This document shows, one piece after another, positions 8,009-18,390 of a stretch of DNA of 64,000 nucleotides (its first letter is position 1; every line of letters starts with the position of its first letter). A program made the position numbers and the translations under genes. The DNA lies in assembly GCF_000192575.1 (NCBI RefSeq), contig NZ_GL876934.1, forward strand, positions 357,941 to 421,940, written 5' to 3'. The DNA comes from Novosphingobium nitrogenifigens DSM 19370. Its GTDB lineage: Bacteria > Pseudomonadota > Alphaproteobacteria > Sphingomonadales > Sphingomonadaceae. The notes under the pieces are model-generated. The model was given only the letters and a program-made list of their open reading frames with translations, searched no databases and had not been told where the DNA came from.

Positions 8009-11000
8009 TTATTCGGCCGCGACCGAAGCGGCGGCGAGGCGCTCGGCCTCCATCTGGCGGAGCGCACGCGCATAGTCGCGCGGCATGACCTTCACGAAGC
8101 GGGGCAGTTCCTCGGCCCAATTGTCGAGGATGTCCCGTGCACGCTTGCTGCCGGTGTGGAGCAAGTGGCGTTCGATCAGGATGCGCAGTCGTTCCGCGTC
8201 ATGACGCAGCATGTCGCCCATGCCATAGTCGTGAATGTCGACCCCGCGCTGCTGCGGACGACCTGCGCCGTCCTCTTCGTCGCGTTCCGCCGAGATCGGC
8301 AGGAGATCGACCATGGCCCCGTTGACGAGAGCCGGGAAACGGCCTTCGGGGTCATAGACATAGGCAATACCGCCGGACATGCCCGCCGCGAAATTGCGGC
8401 CGGTCTTGCCCAGAACGACGACGACGCCGCCGGTCATGTATTCGCAGCCGTGGTCCCCGGTGCCTTCGACCACCGCAAGGGCACCCGAATTGCGCACCGC
8501 GAAACGTTCGCCGCCGACGCCGTTGAAGAACGCTTCGCCCGCGATCGCACCATACAGCACGGTGTTGCCGACGATGATGTTCTCGGCCGCTTCACGATCG
8601 ACGTGGGTCGGCTGACGCACGATCACCCGGCCGCCCGAAAGCCCCTTGCCGACATAGTCGTTGGCATCGCCGACGAGGTCCAGCGTGACACCATGAGCAA
8701 GGAACGCGCCAAAGGACTGCCCCGCGACACCCTTGAACGCGATGTTGATGGTGTTGTCGGGGAGACCCGCGTGACCATAGCGACGCGCGACTTCGCCCGA
8801 CAGCATGGCGCCGACCGTGCGGTTGACGTTGATCACATTGCGTTCGATCCGCACGGCTTCGCCCTTGTCGAGCGCAGGCCGGGCAGCGGCGATGAGATCG
8901 TTGTCGAGCGCGTTTTCGAGCCCGTGGTCCTGCGTCTGGCTCCACGCAAGCGTGGTGCCCGGCGCCGGATCGACGCGGTGGAGCAGGCGCGTAAGGTCGA
9001 CGCCGTCCGCCTTCCAGTGATGGATCGCCTTGCGCGCATCGATGCGATCGACCCGACCGACCATTTCCGCGACCGTGCGGAAGCCCATTTCGGCCATGAT
9101 CGCCCGCAGCTCTTCGGCAACGAAGAAGAAGTAGTTGATCACGTGCTCGGGCTTGCCGGTGAAGCGCGCGCGCAGGACCGGATCCTGCGTCGCCACACCC
9201 ACCGGGCAGGTGTTGAGATGGCACTTGCGCATCATGATGCAGCCTGCCGCGATCAGCGGGGCAGTCGCAAAACCGAATTCGTCGGCACCGAGCAGCGCGG
9301 CAATCGCCACGTCGCGGCCGGTACGCAGACCACCGTCGGCCTGCACCGCGATACGGCTGCGCAGGTTGTTGAGCAGCAGCGTCTGCTGGGTTTCGGCAAG
9401 GCCGATTTCCCAGGGTGAACCCGCGTGAGTCAGGCTGGTCAGCGGCGACGCGCCGGTGCCGCCTTCATAGCCCGAGATGGTAACATGGTCCGCGCGCGCC
9501 TTCGACACGCCCGCAGCGACCGTGCCCACGCCCACTTCCGACACCAGCTTGACCGAGATGCGCGCGCCGCCGTTCACGTTCTTGAGATCGTGAATGAGCT
9601 GCGCAAGGTCTTCGATCGAATAGATGTCGTGGTGTGGCGGCGGGCTGATGAGGCCCACGCCCGGCGTCGAGTGACGCGTGCGTCCGATGACCTTGTCGAC
9701 CTTGTCACCCGGAAGCTGGCCGCCTTCGCCGGGCTTGGCGCCCTGGGCCATCTTGATCTGGATGTCGTCGGCATTGACGAGGTATTCGGCGGTGACGCCG
9801 AAACGACCCGAGGCAACCTGCTTGATCGCCGAACGCATCGAATCGCCATTGGCCATCGGCTTGAAGCGATCGGGCTCTTCGCCGCCTTCACCCGTGTTCG
9901 ACTTGCCACCGATGCGGTTCATCGCGATCGCGAGCGTGGTGTGGGCTTCGCGGCTGATCGAGCCGAAGCTCATCGCACCGGTCGCAAAACGCTTCACGAT
10001 CTCGCTTGCCGGTTCGACTTCGTCGATCGACAGCGGCTTGTCCGCCTTCTTCAGCTCCATCAGCCCGCGGATGGTGAGCATCCGTTCGGACTGGTCGTTG
10101 ATCGACTGCGCGAATTCCCGGTACTTGTCCGAGAAGTTGCCGCGCACGGCATGCTGGAGATTGGCGACGTTCGACGCGGTCCAGGCGTGTTCCTCGCCGC
10201 GCAGGCGCAGCTGGTACATGCCGCCCACGTCGAGCATCTTGCGGTAGATCGGGTTGTCGCCATAGGCCGCCGCGTGACGACGGACGGTTTCCTCGGCGAT
10301 TTCCTTGAGCCCCACGCCCTCGATCGAGGTCGCGGTTCCGGTGAAGTACTTCTCAACGAACGCGCTCGACAGGCCGATGGCGTCGAAGATCTGCGCACCG
10401 CAATAGGACTGGTAGGTCGAGATGCCCATCTTGGACATGACCTTCAGGATGCCCTTGCCGATCGCCTTGATGTAGTTCTTCTGAACATCATAGGTGCTGA
10501 GCGGCAGATCGCGTTCCACCCGGATCGCTTCGAGCGTTTCGAAGGCAATGTAGGGGTTGATCGCTTCGGCGCCATAACCGGCAAGGACGCAGAAGTGATG
10601 GACTTCACGCGCTTCGCCGGTTTCGACGACAAGGCCGGTCTGCATGCGCAGGCCCTGACGGACGAGGTGGTGGTGCACCGCCGCCGTCGCCAGGAGCGCG
10701 GGCATCGGCACCCGGTTCTCGTTCTGGGCACGGTCGGACAGGATCAGGATGTTCTTGTCCGCCAGAACCGCTTCGGTCGCGGCCCAGCACATTTCCTTGA
10801 GCGCCTGTTCGAGCCCGGCAGCGCCGGTCGAAGCGTCCCAGGTGATGTCGATCGTGCCGGTCCGGAACGCGCCGTCGAGCGCGGCCTCGACCGAGCGGAT
10901 CTTGGCCACTTCCTCGTTGGTAAGGATCGGCTGTGCGACTTCGAGACGCTTGTGCGTCCCGGCGTCACGGCCGAGCAGGTTCGGACGCGGACCGATCATC

Positions 11001-12649
11001 GAGACCAGGCTCATCACCAGTTCCTCGCGGATCGGGTCGATCGGCGGGTTGGTGACCTGGGCGAAGTTCTGCTTGAAATAGTCGTAGAGCAGACGCGAAC
11101 GCTTCGAAAGGACCGCAATCGGCGTGTCGGTGCCCATCGACCCCAGCGGATCCTCGCCGTAGATCGCCATCGGCTCGAGGAACTTCGAGATGTCTTCCTG
11201 CGTATAGCCGAAAGCCTGCTGGCGATCGAGCAGCGAAGTCGTTTCCACCGGCAGTGCGGCCAGCTCAGGCTCGACCACGTCGAGTTCCTTGAGCTTGTAC
11301 TGCGCAGCGTCCAGCCATTCCTCGTAGGGCTCGGCCCCGGCGAGTTCGGCCTTGATTTCCTCGTCCTCGATGATGCGACCCTTTTCAAGGTCGATCAGCA
11401 GCATGCGACCGGGCTGGAGACGCCACTTGCGCACGATGTCTTCTTCACGGAACGGCAGCACGCCGCTTTCCGAGGCCATGCAGATGTGATCGTCACGGGT
11501 GATCGAGAAACGCGCAGGACGCAGGCCGTTACGGTCGAGCGTCGCACCGATCTGGCGCCCGTCGGTGAACGCGACGGCGGCCGGACCGTCCCAGGGTTCC
11601 ATCAGCGCTGCGTGATATTCATAGAACGCACGACGCTTGGCATCCATGAGCGGGTTGCCCGCCCAGGCTTCCGGGATCAGCATCATGACCGCATGGGCGA
11701 GGCTGTAACCGCCCGCCACCAGCAGTTCGAGCGCATTGTCGAGGCTGGCGGTGTCGGACTGGCCGTGCGGGATCAGCGGCCACATCTTGTCGAGGTCGGG
11801 ACCAAGCAGTTCCGATTCCATCGTGCGGCGACGCGCATTCATCCAGTTCACGTTGCCGCGCACGGTGTTGATTTCACCGTTGTGGGCCACGAAACGGAAC
11901 GGGTGCGCGAGCTTCCAGCTCGGGAAGGTGTTGGTCGAGAAACGCTGGTGAACAAGCCCCAGCGCCGAGACACAATCCGGATCGCGCAAGTCGTCGTAGA
12001 AACCGCCGACCTGCGTCGCGAGCAGCAGCCCCTTGTAGACGATCGTGCGCGAGGAGAAGCTCGGCATGTAAAGCTGGCTGATCCCCGGCAGGCCCTGCTT
12101 TTCGGCAAGGGCGCGCAGCGGGTTCTGCGTCTGCTTGCGGATCGCGAGCAGCTTGCGTTCGAACGCGGCCTGATCGGGCGTGTTTTCGCCACGCTTGATG
12201 AAGCACTGACGGATCACCGGCATTTCGGCGATGACCGTCGCGCCCAGACCATCGAGCGTGGTCGGCACATCGCGCCATCCGATCAGTTCCTGCCCTTCCT
12301 TGGCAATGAACTTTTCGAAGAATTCAGTGATGAAAGTGCGGCTCGGCTCGTCCTGCGGCAGGAAGCACATCGCCACGGCGTAATCGCCGGGCGCGGGCAG
12401 TTCCTTGCCCTGCGAAGCGGCCCACTTGCGGAAAAGCTGGTCGGGAAGCTGGATCAGGATCCCCGCGCCGTCACCCAGCAGCGGGTCGGCGCCCACCGCA
12501 CCGCGGTGGTCGAGATTGCGCAGGATTTCCAGCGCCCGGTCAATGATCGCGTGGCTTTTCTGCCCTTTAATATGAGCAATAAAGCCCACACCACAGGCAT
12601 CATGCTCGTTACGCGGATCATAAAGGCCTTGAACCGGCGGAAATCCCAT
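8009..12649 (-). CDS. gltB: Glutamate synthase (NADPH) large subunit
   Basis: A 1546-residue alpha subunit converting 2-oxoglutarate and glutamine to two glutamates. The sequence [10 protein letters not shown] places the N-terminal nucleophile at Cys19, implying removal of an 18-residue propeptide. The class II amidotransferase domain is followed by the central domain, the FMN-binding synthase domain (GEGGEEPDR and PGEGGQLPG region) with the 3Fe-4S cysteines in CHLNTCPVG, and the C-terminal beta-helix GXGXG domain. It leads the gltB-gltD operon for ammonia assimilation. Upstream lies a 229-base non-coding leader with an inverted repeat. Confidence 0.97.
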   Translation of the reverse strand: MGFPPVQGLYDPRNEHDACGVGFIAHIKGQKSHAIIDRALEILRNLDHRGAVGADPLLGDGAGILIQLPDQLFRKWAASQGKELPAPGDYAVAMCFLPQDEPSRTFITEFFEKFIAKEGQELIGWRDVPTTLDGLGATVIAEMPVIRQCFIKRGENTPDQAAFERKLLAIRKQTQNPLRALAEKQGLPGISQLYMPSFSSRTIVYKGLLLATQVGGFYDDLRDPDCVSALGLVHQRFSTNTFPSWKLAHPFRFVAHNGEINTVRGNVNWMNARRRTMESELLGPDLDKMWPLIPHGQSDTASLDNALELLVAGGYSLAHAVMMLIPEAWAGNPLMDAKRRAFYEYHAALMEPWDGPAAVAFTDGRQIGATLDRNGLRPARFSITRDDHICMASESGVLPFREEDIVRKWRLQPGRMLLIDLEKGRIIEDEEIKAELAGAEPYEEWLDAAQYKLKELDVVEPELAALPVETTSLLDRQQAFGYTQEDISKFLEPMAIYGEDPLGSMGTDTPIAVLSKRSRLLYDYFKQNFAQVTNPPIDPIREELVMSLVSMIGPRPNLLGRDAGTHKRLEVAQPILTNEEVAKIRSVEAALDGAFRTGTIDITWDASTGAAGLEQALKEMCWAATEAVLADKNILILSDRAQNENRVPMPALLATAAVHHHLVRQGLRMQTGLVVETGEAREVHHFCVLAGYGAEAINPYIAFETLEAIRVERDLPLSTYDVQKNYIKAIGKGILKVMSKMGISTYQSYCGAQIFDAIGLSSAFVEKYFTGTATSIEGVGLKEIAEETVRRHAAAYGDNPIYRKMLDVGGMYQLRLRGEEHAWTASNVANLQHAVRGNFSDKYREFAQSINDQSERMLTIRGLMELKKADKPLSIDEVEPASEIVKRFATGAMSFGSISREAHTTLAIAMNRIGGKSNTGEGGEEPDRFKPMANGDSMRSAIKQVASGRFGVTAEYLVNADDIQIKMAQGAKPGEGGQLPGDKVDKVIGRTRHSTPGVGLISPPPHHDIYSIEDLAQLIHDLKNVNGGARISVKLVSEVGVGTVAAGVSKARADHVTISGYEGGTGASPLTSLTHAGSPWEIGLAETQQTLLLNNLRSRIAVQADGGLRTGRDVAIAALLGADEFGFATAPLIAAGCIMMRKCHLNTCPVGVATQDPVLRARFTGKPEHVINYFFFVAEELRAIMAEMGFRTVAEMVGRVDRIDARKAIHHWKADGVDLTRLLHRVDPAPGTTLAWSQTQDHGLENALDNDLIAAARPALDKGEAVRIERNVINVNRTVGAMLSGEVARRYGHAGLPDNTINIAFKGVAGQSFGAFLAHGVTLDLVGDANDYVGKGLSGGRVIVRQPTHVDREAAENIIVGNTVLYGAIAGEAFFNGVGGERFAVRNSGALAVVEGTGDHGCEYMTGGVVVVLGKTGRNFAAGMSGGIAYVYDPEGRFPALVNGAMVDLLPISAERDEEDGAGRPQQRGVDIHDYGMGDMLRHDAERLRILIERHLLHTGSKRARDILDNWAEELPRFVKVMPRDYARALRQMEAERLAAASVAAE

Positions 12650-12717
12650 CGTCTTTCAGTTCCTGCAACCAGAGGTCTTTCATTCGCGCGAATCACGCCA
12701 CCGGAAAGGTAACGAAA

Positions 12718-12770
12718 GTTGCGCGAATTTTCCCAATGACTGCATGAATGTTATTTTGCAACCGCGCAAC
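12718..12770. promoter_or_regulatory. Inverted repeat in the gltB upstream region
   Basis: GTTGCGCG (12718-12725) and CGCGCAAC (12763-12770) are perfect inverted 8-mers separated by 37 bases, 69 to 121 bases upstream of the gltB start. They could be paired operator halves or a leader hairpin. Nothing else stands out in this gap. Confidence 0.25.
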
Positions 12771-12878
12771 AAGGACAGGTCTGTCAAGAAAGGCCCTGTC
12801 GGGCGGTTTGCCTGAAAGTGTTGCCGGAATGCAAACCTTGTCCGGCAACCATGCAGAACTCGCTCTATCGAAGTACGA

Positions 12879-14651
12879 TCAACCCTTTGCCGTCATGCGG
12901 CGCAAAGTCGCAAGGGCCTCGCGCAGCGCACGATCAGCGTCCTCGCCCTTGTCCGAAATGTCTTCGCCACCCTCTGCCGTTGCCGCCAGACGCATGCTCG
13001 GGGTCGGGAAAGGAACGACCGGATCGCTCATCGGCGTCGGAACCGAGACCAATTCCGGGCGCGGCATGGCCATGTCGATCAACGACGAATACCGATCCTC
13101 CGGGTCCTCCCCCGCAAGTTCATGCCCGCAGTCGCCATGTCCCTCGCCTTCGTTATGATCTTCCTCACCGGCATGATCGTCGAAAGCCTCGCCTGCGACC
13201 GCAGGCGTCATGCCGAGAAAGCGCGGGACCACCGGATCGCCGTCGATGTCGTCGTCCCAATCATCCGCCGCAACCGGATCGATCAGCATTCCGCCCCCCA
13301 TGGAAGGCGCAGGCGCGGCATGGAAATCGTCCGTATCATCGCCCGAAACCACGGCCTGGGGGCGATTGGCCCGAACCGGCTTCGTCTTGAGCAGGGGCCC
13401 CGGCGGGTCCATGGTCAGGGGATCGAAGCGGTGCAACGGCGTAATGAGCGGCGTGATAAGGTCGGGCGTCGGGTGCGACATCTCGCCCGCCATCCCTTCC
13501 ACCATTCCGTCGAACGGCGCCGCCTCAAACGCTTCGTGGCCGTTTTCGCCGTCAACACCCTGCCCGCGCAGTTCCTGCCGCTCGGCAATGGCAAGAGCGA
13601 GGCGTTCGATCAGTTGGACAAGCCCCAGGCTTTCAAGCTCGGCATCGGTCAGCGGCTTGTGCCGGACGGCAGAAGCCTGGCTGGCGAGCGGAGCGCAAGG
13701 CGCCGCAAGTGCAGGTTCTGCCTCGACAGCCGCGACCTGCTCGGGCGCGACCGGAGCATGGTCTTCGGGACCTACTACGATCTCAGACGAAACAACCTCG
13801 GCGACCAGAGGCTCCTCGTGCGCCGCGATCCCGGCAGCCGGTTCGACCGGCTCGAGAACCTGACTTTCTTCGGTGTCGAGAATGAAATCGGTCACCGGAT
13901 GATCGGCAGCCCCCCATGAAGCCGCCTCGACATCGCCCTGGGCAGAACCTTCGGCCATGCGCTGCGATGCCAGTGCCGCAGCGATGAAAGGCGGCAGGGC
14001 GTTGGGATCGACATGCGCTTCCGACGAGGGGAACGCGGCGAACGGCACAGGGGTCGACTCCTCCGCGACGGCATCCTCGTGAACATCGTCTGCGGGCACG
14101 GCAACGACAGGCTCGGACGGTTCGGCAGTCGGGTCGACTGCAACCGGAACCTCGGGAATTGCAGCCTCGGGCGCCACAGCTTCGGACACCGTCCGTTCGG
14201 GCTCAAAGGGAGCGACGTCTTCGGTAACAACAAGCGGACGACGCGGCGGCGCATCGGGATGCGCATCGCGATTGCGCACGCGCTGCGCAACAGGAGCGAC
14301 TTCATCGTCAGCCGCAACCGCTTCGCCCCTGGCTTCCTTGCGCACCCGCGACACGGCAGGCTGCCCCGCCGTGACACGACGCTTGATCGCAAGGCCAAGG
14401 GCCAGACCGAAAACACCGCCAAGCCCCGCAAAGCCGAGCGCGAGCAGCAGCCGGGCCGTCAGGCCAAGCGGCAGCGCTGCAGCAGGCAGGATTGCGGGCA
14501 AATGCAGGCGAATCACCAGCGAGGCGAGAACATCGCCGCCGGTGACGAGAATGCCCAATCCGAACAGAGCCGCGAACCAGAGGGCGGCAAGCCCGGGAAA
14601 CAGGCGATGGCCGGTAACCGGCTGGCTGGCGGGACGTGCTTTCTTGCTCAC
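12879..14651 (-). CDS. Large acidic membrane-anchored protein of unknown function
   Basis: I do not recognise a family for this 590-residue protein. The first 100 residues hold two or more hydrophobic helices (LAALWFAALFGLGILV and LLLALGFAGLGGVFGLALGL) followed by basic KRR, so the bulk probably faces the cytoplasm. Residues 110-330 are low complexity, rich in Ala, Glu, Pro and Val. A short ordered-looking segment, ELESLGLVQLIERLALAIAE (about 345-365), and a C-terminal helix (ADRALREALATLRRM) are the only likely folded parts. Acidic DDWDDDIDGD and HNEGEGHGDCGH stretches lie between. It sits between the glycosyltransferase and gltB on the same strand. Role unknown. Confidence 0.75.
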   Translation of the reverse strand: MSKKARPASQPVTGHRLFPGLAALWFAALFGLGILVTGGDVLASLVIRLHLPAILPAAALPLGLTARLLLALGFAGLGGVFGLALGLAIKRRVTAGQPAVSRVRKEARGEAVAADDEVAPVAQRVRNRDAHPDAPPRRPLVVTEDVAPFEPERTVSEAVAPEAAIPEVPVAVDPTAEPSEPVVAVPADDVHEDAVAEESTPVPFAAFPSSEAHVDPNALPPFIAAALASQRMAEGSAQGDVEAASWGAADHPVTDFILDTEESQVLEPVEPAAGIAAHEEPLVAEVVSSEIVVGPEDHAPVAPEQVAAVEAEPALAAPCAPLASQASAVRHKPLTDAELESLGLVQLIERLALAIAERQELRGQGVDGENGHEAFEAAPFDGMVEGMAGEMSHPTPDLITPLITPLHRFDPLTMDPPGPLLKTKPVRANRPQAVVSGDDTDDFHAAPAPSMGGGMLIDPVAADDWDDDIDGDPVVPRFLGMTPAVAGEAFDDHAGEEDHNEGEGHGDCGHELAGEDPEDRYSSLIDMAMPRPELVSVPTPMSDPVVPFPTPSMRLAATAEGGEDISDKGEDADRALREALATLRRMTAKG

Positions 14652-14728
14652 GGCTCTCTCTTCCTTGTCGCCTTACCCAAACGCCGCCTCACTCAAAACG
14701 CCACCCGACAAAATCCGAAAAAACGGAA

Positions 14729-15976
14729 TCACGCGGCAATCCGGGCACCATCACCTTTCCGGGATAACAAGGCGTGGTAAACGGGAAGATAACGTTCTGC
14801 GTTGCGGTTCCAGTCGTGGGACTTGCGTACGAAATCACGCGCAACCTCGCGCCGTTCGGGCCAACCCGCCCGATCACCGAGCAGGCGCACCATGGCCTGC
14901 GCCAGCGCAGCCGGATCGTCGGGCGCGAACAGCGTACCGGTGACGCCATCCTCGATCAGCTCGCGATGCCCGCCAACGCTGCTTGCGGCAACGAGCTTGC
15001 CTTGGGCCATGGCCTCGAGCGGCTTGAGCGGCGTGACGAGATCGGTCAGCCGCATGGCCTTGCGCGGATAGCACACGACATCGGCAAGCGCGTAATAACG
15101 ATCGACTTCGTGGTGCGGCACGCGCCCGACGAACCGGATCGCCGACGAGACCGGCGAGGCCGCCGCCGCGCTGCGCAGTCCGGCTTCGGCAGGGCCGCCT
15201 CCGACCAGCAACAGGCGCACGCCCGGATCGGCCGCGACGATCGCGGGCATCGCCGCAATCAAGTCGTCGAGCCCTTCATAGGGATAGAAACTGCCGAGGA
15301 AGCCGATCACCGGCCCTTCGCCCAGATCGAGTTGCGCCGCCAAAGCAGCGTCGCGCGGCAGGGGGGTTCCGAACAGGCCGAGATCGACCCCGTTGGGCAT
15401 GATCGTGATCCGCCCGGCATCGCATCCCCGCGCAACCAGATCCTGCTTCAATCCCTGACAGATCGTCACCACTGCATCGGCTCCGGCAATCACCCGGTTT
15501 TCCAGCATGCGCGTCAGGCGATAGCGCAGCGAACCTTCGCGCCCGGTGCCGTTGCCGACCGCAGCATCTTCCCAGAACGCCCGGACCTCGTAGACCAGCG
15601 GCACACCGAGCCGCCGCGCGGCACGAAGCGCCGCCATCCCGCACAGGGCCGGGCTATGCGCATGAAGCACGTCAGGACGCCATTCCTGCGCGAGATCGAC
15701 GATCCGCGCGGCCAGAGCCTCGATCTCGCGCCATTCGCGCAAGCCCGGAGGCCCATCGACCCGCCCCGGCGTGCGGTGAAAGACGAGATCGTCGACCACC
15801 TCCCCGCCCGCAGCCAACCCCGCATCATCGGGCACGGAAGCGGCATGGCGCAATCCGGTCACCCCGCGCACGTCCAGCCCCAAAGCCTGCTGGGCCTTGA
15901 GAATCGCGCGGGTGCGGAACGTGTATCCGCTCTGCAACGGCAGGCTGTGATCGAGGACGTGAAGAATCCGGGTCAT
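14729..15976 (-). CDS. Exosortase A-associated glycosyltransferase, GT4 type
   Basis: A 415-residue retaining GT-B glycosyltransferase. The start MTRILHVLDHSLPLQSGYTF matches what I remember of the PEP-CTERM/exosortase A-associated group (Daro_2409 family). The C-terminal domain has the GT4 pattern IGFLGSFYPYEGLDDL for donor binding and a PLKPLEAMAQGKLV segment around the EX7E region. It should add sugar to a lipid-linked exopolysaccharide precursor at the cytoplasmic membrane. ATG 15976 was chosen over an upstream TTG because the family begins here. It is divergent from the O-glycosylation ligase gene, 93 bases away from the small gene that precedes it. Confidence 0.88.
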   Translation of the reverse strand: MTRILHVLDHSLPLQSGYTFRTRAILKAQQALGLDVRGVTGLRHAASVPDDAGLAAGGEVVDDLVFHRTPGRVDGPPGLREWREIEALAARIVDLAQEWRPDVLHAHSPALCGMAALRAARRLGVPLVYEVRAFWEDAAVGNGTGREGSLRYRLTRMLENRVIAGADAVVTICQGLKQDLVARGCDAGRITIMPNGVDLGLFGTPLPRDAALAAQLDLGEGPVIGFLGSFYPYEGLDDLIAAMPAIVAADPGVRLLLVGGGPAEAGLRSAAAASPVSSAIRFVGRVPHHEVDRYYALADVVCYPRKAMRLTDLVTPLKPLEAMAQGKLVAASSVGGHRELIEDGVTGTLFAPDDPAALAQAMVRLLGDRAGWPERREVARDFVRKSHDWNRNAERYLPVYHALLSRKGDGARIAA

Positions 15977-16069
15977 GGCAAAACAATGCCACAGCAAGGT
16001 TTAACGCGCTATCAACCGCAGGCGGACTAGCTAGAGCGCCTGATTTTCGGCGAGCGGGGGCCAAGGACC

Positions 16070-16249
16070 ATGATCGACATCTTAGCCCTCGTCGTCCCGC
16101 ATGCCCTGCTTGCGCTGACCATTTGGCGGCTGATCGGGCGCGACGACCTCGACAACGACCCCTTGCTGCCGCCCCGGGAAATCGTGCGCGTGCATCGACC
16201 CCAGCCGATCCAGCCGCCCCCCGGCGGCGATCCGGGAACGGCGGGATGA
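16070..16249 (+). CDS. Small single-span membrane protein before the ligase gene
   Basis: A 59-codon frame starting MIDILALVVPHALLALTIWRL, one hydrophobic helix, then a polar proline-rich tail (PPREIVRVHRPQPIQPPPGG). AAGGA lies close upstream of the ATG. Its stop overlaps the ATG of the O-glycosylation ligase as ATGA, the usual sign of translational coupling. No family is recognised. It may be a small partner of the ligase or a leader cistron that sets ligase translation. The overlap and the membrane-helix start argue that it is a real gene. Confidence 0.6.
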   Translation: MIDILALVVPHALLALTIWRLIGRDDLDNDPLLPPREIVRVHRPQPIQPPPGGDPGTAG

Positions 16250-17757
16250 CCAACCTTTTCCTCACGCTTTTCGTGATGGCCTTCTTTGCCGCCGGGTTCG
16301 CGCGGCCATTCCTGTTCGTGCTGGCCTACGCCTATATCGACATCGTCGCACCGCAGAAGATCAGCTGGGGCCTGCTTCAGGCCATCCCGATCTCGCTGCT
16401 GGCTTTCATCCTCATGACGATTGCCTGGGCAATGCGCGAGGACAAGCGCGGCGTTCACTTTTCCCTGCGCCAGAGCCTGATGCTGGTTCTCTTGCTCTAT
16501 TGCGGGATGACGACGCTGGGCGCCGACTTCCCCGACGAAGCAGCCGCAAAGTGGTCGTGGGTGTGGAAAGCGCTGGTTTTCGCGATGTTCCTGCCGATGA
16601 CACTGCGCACGCGATTGCGGATCGAGGCGCTGACGCTCGTCATGGTTCTGGGCGTGGCGGTCATCACGATCGACGGCGGGCTCAAGACGCTGACCGGTGG
16701 CGGCGGCTATGGCGAACTCAAATTGCTCGTCAACGACAATACCGGGCTTTACGAAGGCTCGATCATCTCGACCGTGGCCATATGCCTCATTCCGATCGCG
16801 CTCTGGCTGGCCCGGTTCGGCACGATCTTTCCGCCAGGTCGACTGGTCTGGCTGTTCGCGGCGGGAGTCTGCTTTTCGGCCATGCTGATGCCGGTCGGGA
16901 CGCAGGCCCGCACCGGCCTCATCTGCGTCGGCGTGCTCGGCCTGCTCATGCTGCGAAGCACGGAGAGGCGCTTTACCTATATCGCCGTGATCGCTGTCGG
17001 CGCGCTGATCGCCATACCGCTTCTGCCGCAAAGCTTTACCGAGCGGATGAGCACGATCCAGAACCATCAGGCCGACCAGTCGGCCAGCACTCGCGTCGCG
17101 GTGTGGAAATGGACGATCGACTTTGCCAAGTCCCACCCGTTCGGCGGTGGGTTCGAAGCCTATCGGCAGGACAGCGTGACCTATGACAAGGTCATCACCC
17201 AGACCCTGAGCAACAACACCACCCAGATCAGTACCCAGCAAGTGCAGGAAAGCGGTCGCGCCTATCATTCCAGCTATTTCGAAATGCTGGGCGAACAGGG
17301 CTATCCGGGCATCGGCCTGTGGCTCCTGCTCCATGTGCTGGGCGTCGTGCAGATGGAGGTGATCCGTCGCCGTTTTCGCAAGACGCCCAATCCGCAACTG
17401 GCCTGGATCTCACCGCTCGCCGACGCACTCCAGCAAGCGCAGATCGTCTATCTCGTCGGCGGCAGTTTCGTCGGCATCGCCTTTCAACCGTTCTGCTACA
17501 TGCTGGTGGGGTTGCAATGCGGGCTCCACGCCTATGTCCGGCGCCTCGACGAAGCAGCCGAGGAGGCCCGTCGGCTGGCCGAACGCGACGCACGGATCGC
17601 CCGCCGCATTGCCATGATCGCGCAGGAAAACGCCGGGACCGAGCCACAGATCGAAACCGCGATCCGGCACGATCGCCCGGCAGGCCCGATGATCGGCGCA
17701 AGGTCGCAGCCCCCCCTGCCCGCGATTCCGCCCCGGACCACGCCTCCGACCTCTTAA
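16246..17757 (+). CDS. Exosortase A system-associated O-glycosylation ligase (Wzy-like)
   Basis: A 503-residue inner-membrane protein with about ten helices and the O-antigen ligase/Wzy fold. The N-terminus (FARPFLFVLAYAYIDIVAPQ) and the large periplasmic loop (SASTRVAVWKWTIDFAKSHP, then FGGGFEAY) match the probable O-glycosylation ligase of exosortase A loci. It likely polymerises or transfers lipid-linked glycan in the periplasm. Start ATG 16246 overlaps the stop of the small upstream gene. The cytoplasmic C-terminal tail is long, charged and proline-rich. With the divergent glycosyltransferase it makes a two-gene exopolysaccharide locus; no exosortase is in this window. Confidence 0.88.
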   Translation: MTNLFLTLFVMAFFAAGFARPFLFVLAYAYIDIVAPQKISWGLLQAIPISLLAFILMTIAWAMREDKRGVHFSLRQSLMLVLLLYCGMTTLGADFPDEAAAKWSWVWKALVFAMFLPMTLRTRLRIEALTLVMVLGVAVITIDGGLKTLTGGGGYGELKLLVNDNTGLYEGSIISTVAICLIPIALWLARFGTIFPPGRLVWLFAAGVCFSAMLMPVGTQARTGLICVGVLGLLMLRSTERRFTYIAVIAVGALIAIPLLPQSFTERMSTIQNHQADQSASTRVAVWKWTIDFAKSHPFGGGFEAYRQDSVTYDKVITQTLSNNTTQISTQQVQESGRAYHSSYFEMLGEQGYPGIGLWLLLHVLGVVQMEVIRRRFRKTPNPQLAWISPLADALQQAQIVYLVGGSFVGIAFQPFCYMLVGLQCGLHAYVRRLDEAAEEARRLAERDARIARRIAMIAQENAGTEPQIETAIRHDRPAGPMIGARSQPPLPAIPPRTTPPTS

Positions 17758-17871
17758 TTATTCGATTAAATCGATTGCATGGCGACGCTCCGGGCGGCAT
17801 GACGGGGCAAGAAACGCCAACGAATGCCCGGGCCGGACCATCGGACCCGTGGCCAGCAACAGGGGACGAGC

Positions 17872-18333
17872 ATGCCGAAAACCGTCGATGTCACGACGAT
17901 GAAGGACCTGATCGGAAAGGTCGTGGGCACTTCGGACTGGATCGAGGTCACGCAAGAGCGGATCAACCTCTTCGCCGAGGCGACCGGCGACTATCAATTC
18001 ATCCACATCGATCCCGTGGCAGCGGCGAAGACCCCGTTCGGAGGCACTATCGCCCACGGGTTCCTGACGCTGTCATTGATCCCGCTGATGACCCAGAACA
18101 GCGACTGCCCGCGCCCGGAAGGCATCCGGATGGGCGTCAACTATGGCGGGAACAAGACCCGCTTCCTTGCCCCAGTCCGTTCGGGCAAGCGCGTCCGGGG
18201 TCATTTCAAACTGCTCGAGATCGAGGAAAAGCGCCCCGGCCAATGGCAGCAGACCATGGAAATCACGGTCGAAATCGAAGGCGAGGACAAGCCCGCCCTG
18301 CTCTGCGAGTGGATTTCGCAGTTCTTCGTATAA
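17872..18333 (+). CDS. MaoC family dehydratase (NodN/R-hydratase-like)
   Basis: A 153-residue hot-dog protein. The hydratase-2 motif is present as FAEATGDYQFIHIDPVAAAKTPFGGTIAHGFLTLSL, with the catalytic Asp and His in GDYQFIHID near residues 43-49. Family members hydrate enoyl-CoA to (R)-3-hydroxyacyl-CoA; NodN homologues act in fatty-acid modification. ATG 17872 follows AGGGGACGAGC, a good ribosome site. It converges with the polyhydroxyalkanoate depolymerase gene, so supply of (R)-3-hydroxyacyl-CoA to PHA storage is plausible but not shown. Confidence 0.9.
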   Translation: MPKTVDVTTMKDLIGKVVGTSDWIEVTQERINLFAEATGDYQFIHIDPVAAAKTPFGGTIAHGFLTLSLIPLMTQNSDCPRPEGIRMGVNYGGNKTRFLAPVRSGKRVRGHFKLLEIEEKRPGQWQQTMEITVEIEGEDKPALLCEWISQFFV

Positions 18334-18390
18334 TCGGACGAAACGGAGAAGGACCGGGGCAGTCGAGACCACCCCGGCCCGCCGATCCGA

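Noticed and set aside
6419..12712. Very long open frames (999 and 1095 codons) on the plus strand opposite gltD and gltB
   Set aside because: They are antisense to highly conserved enzymes, their translations are Arg/His/Asp-rich with no motif, and high GC with third-position bias produces such open antisense frames.
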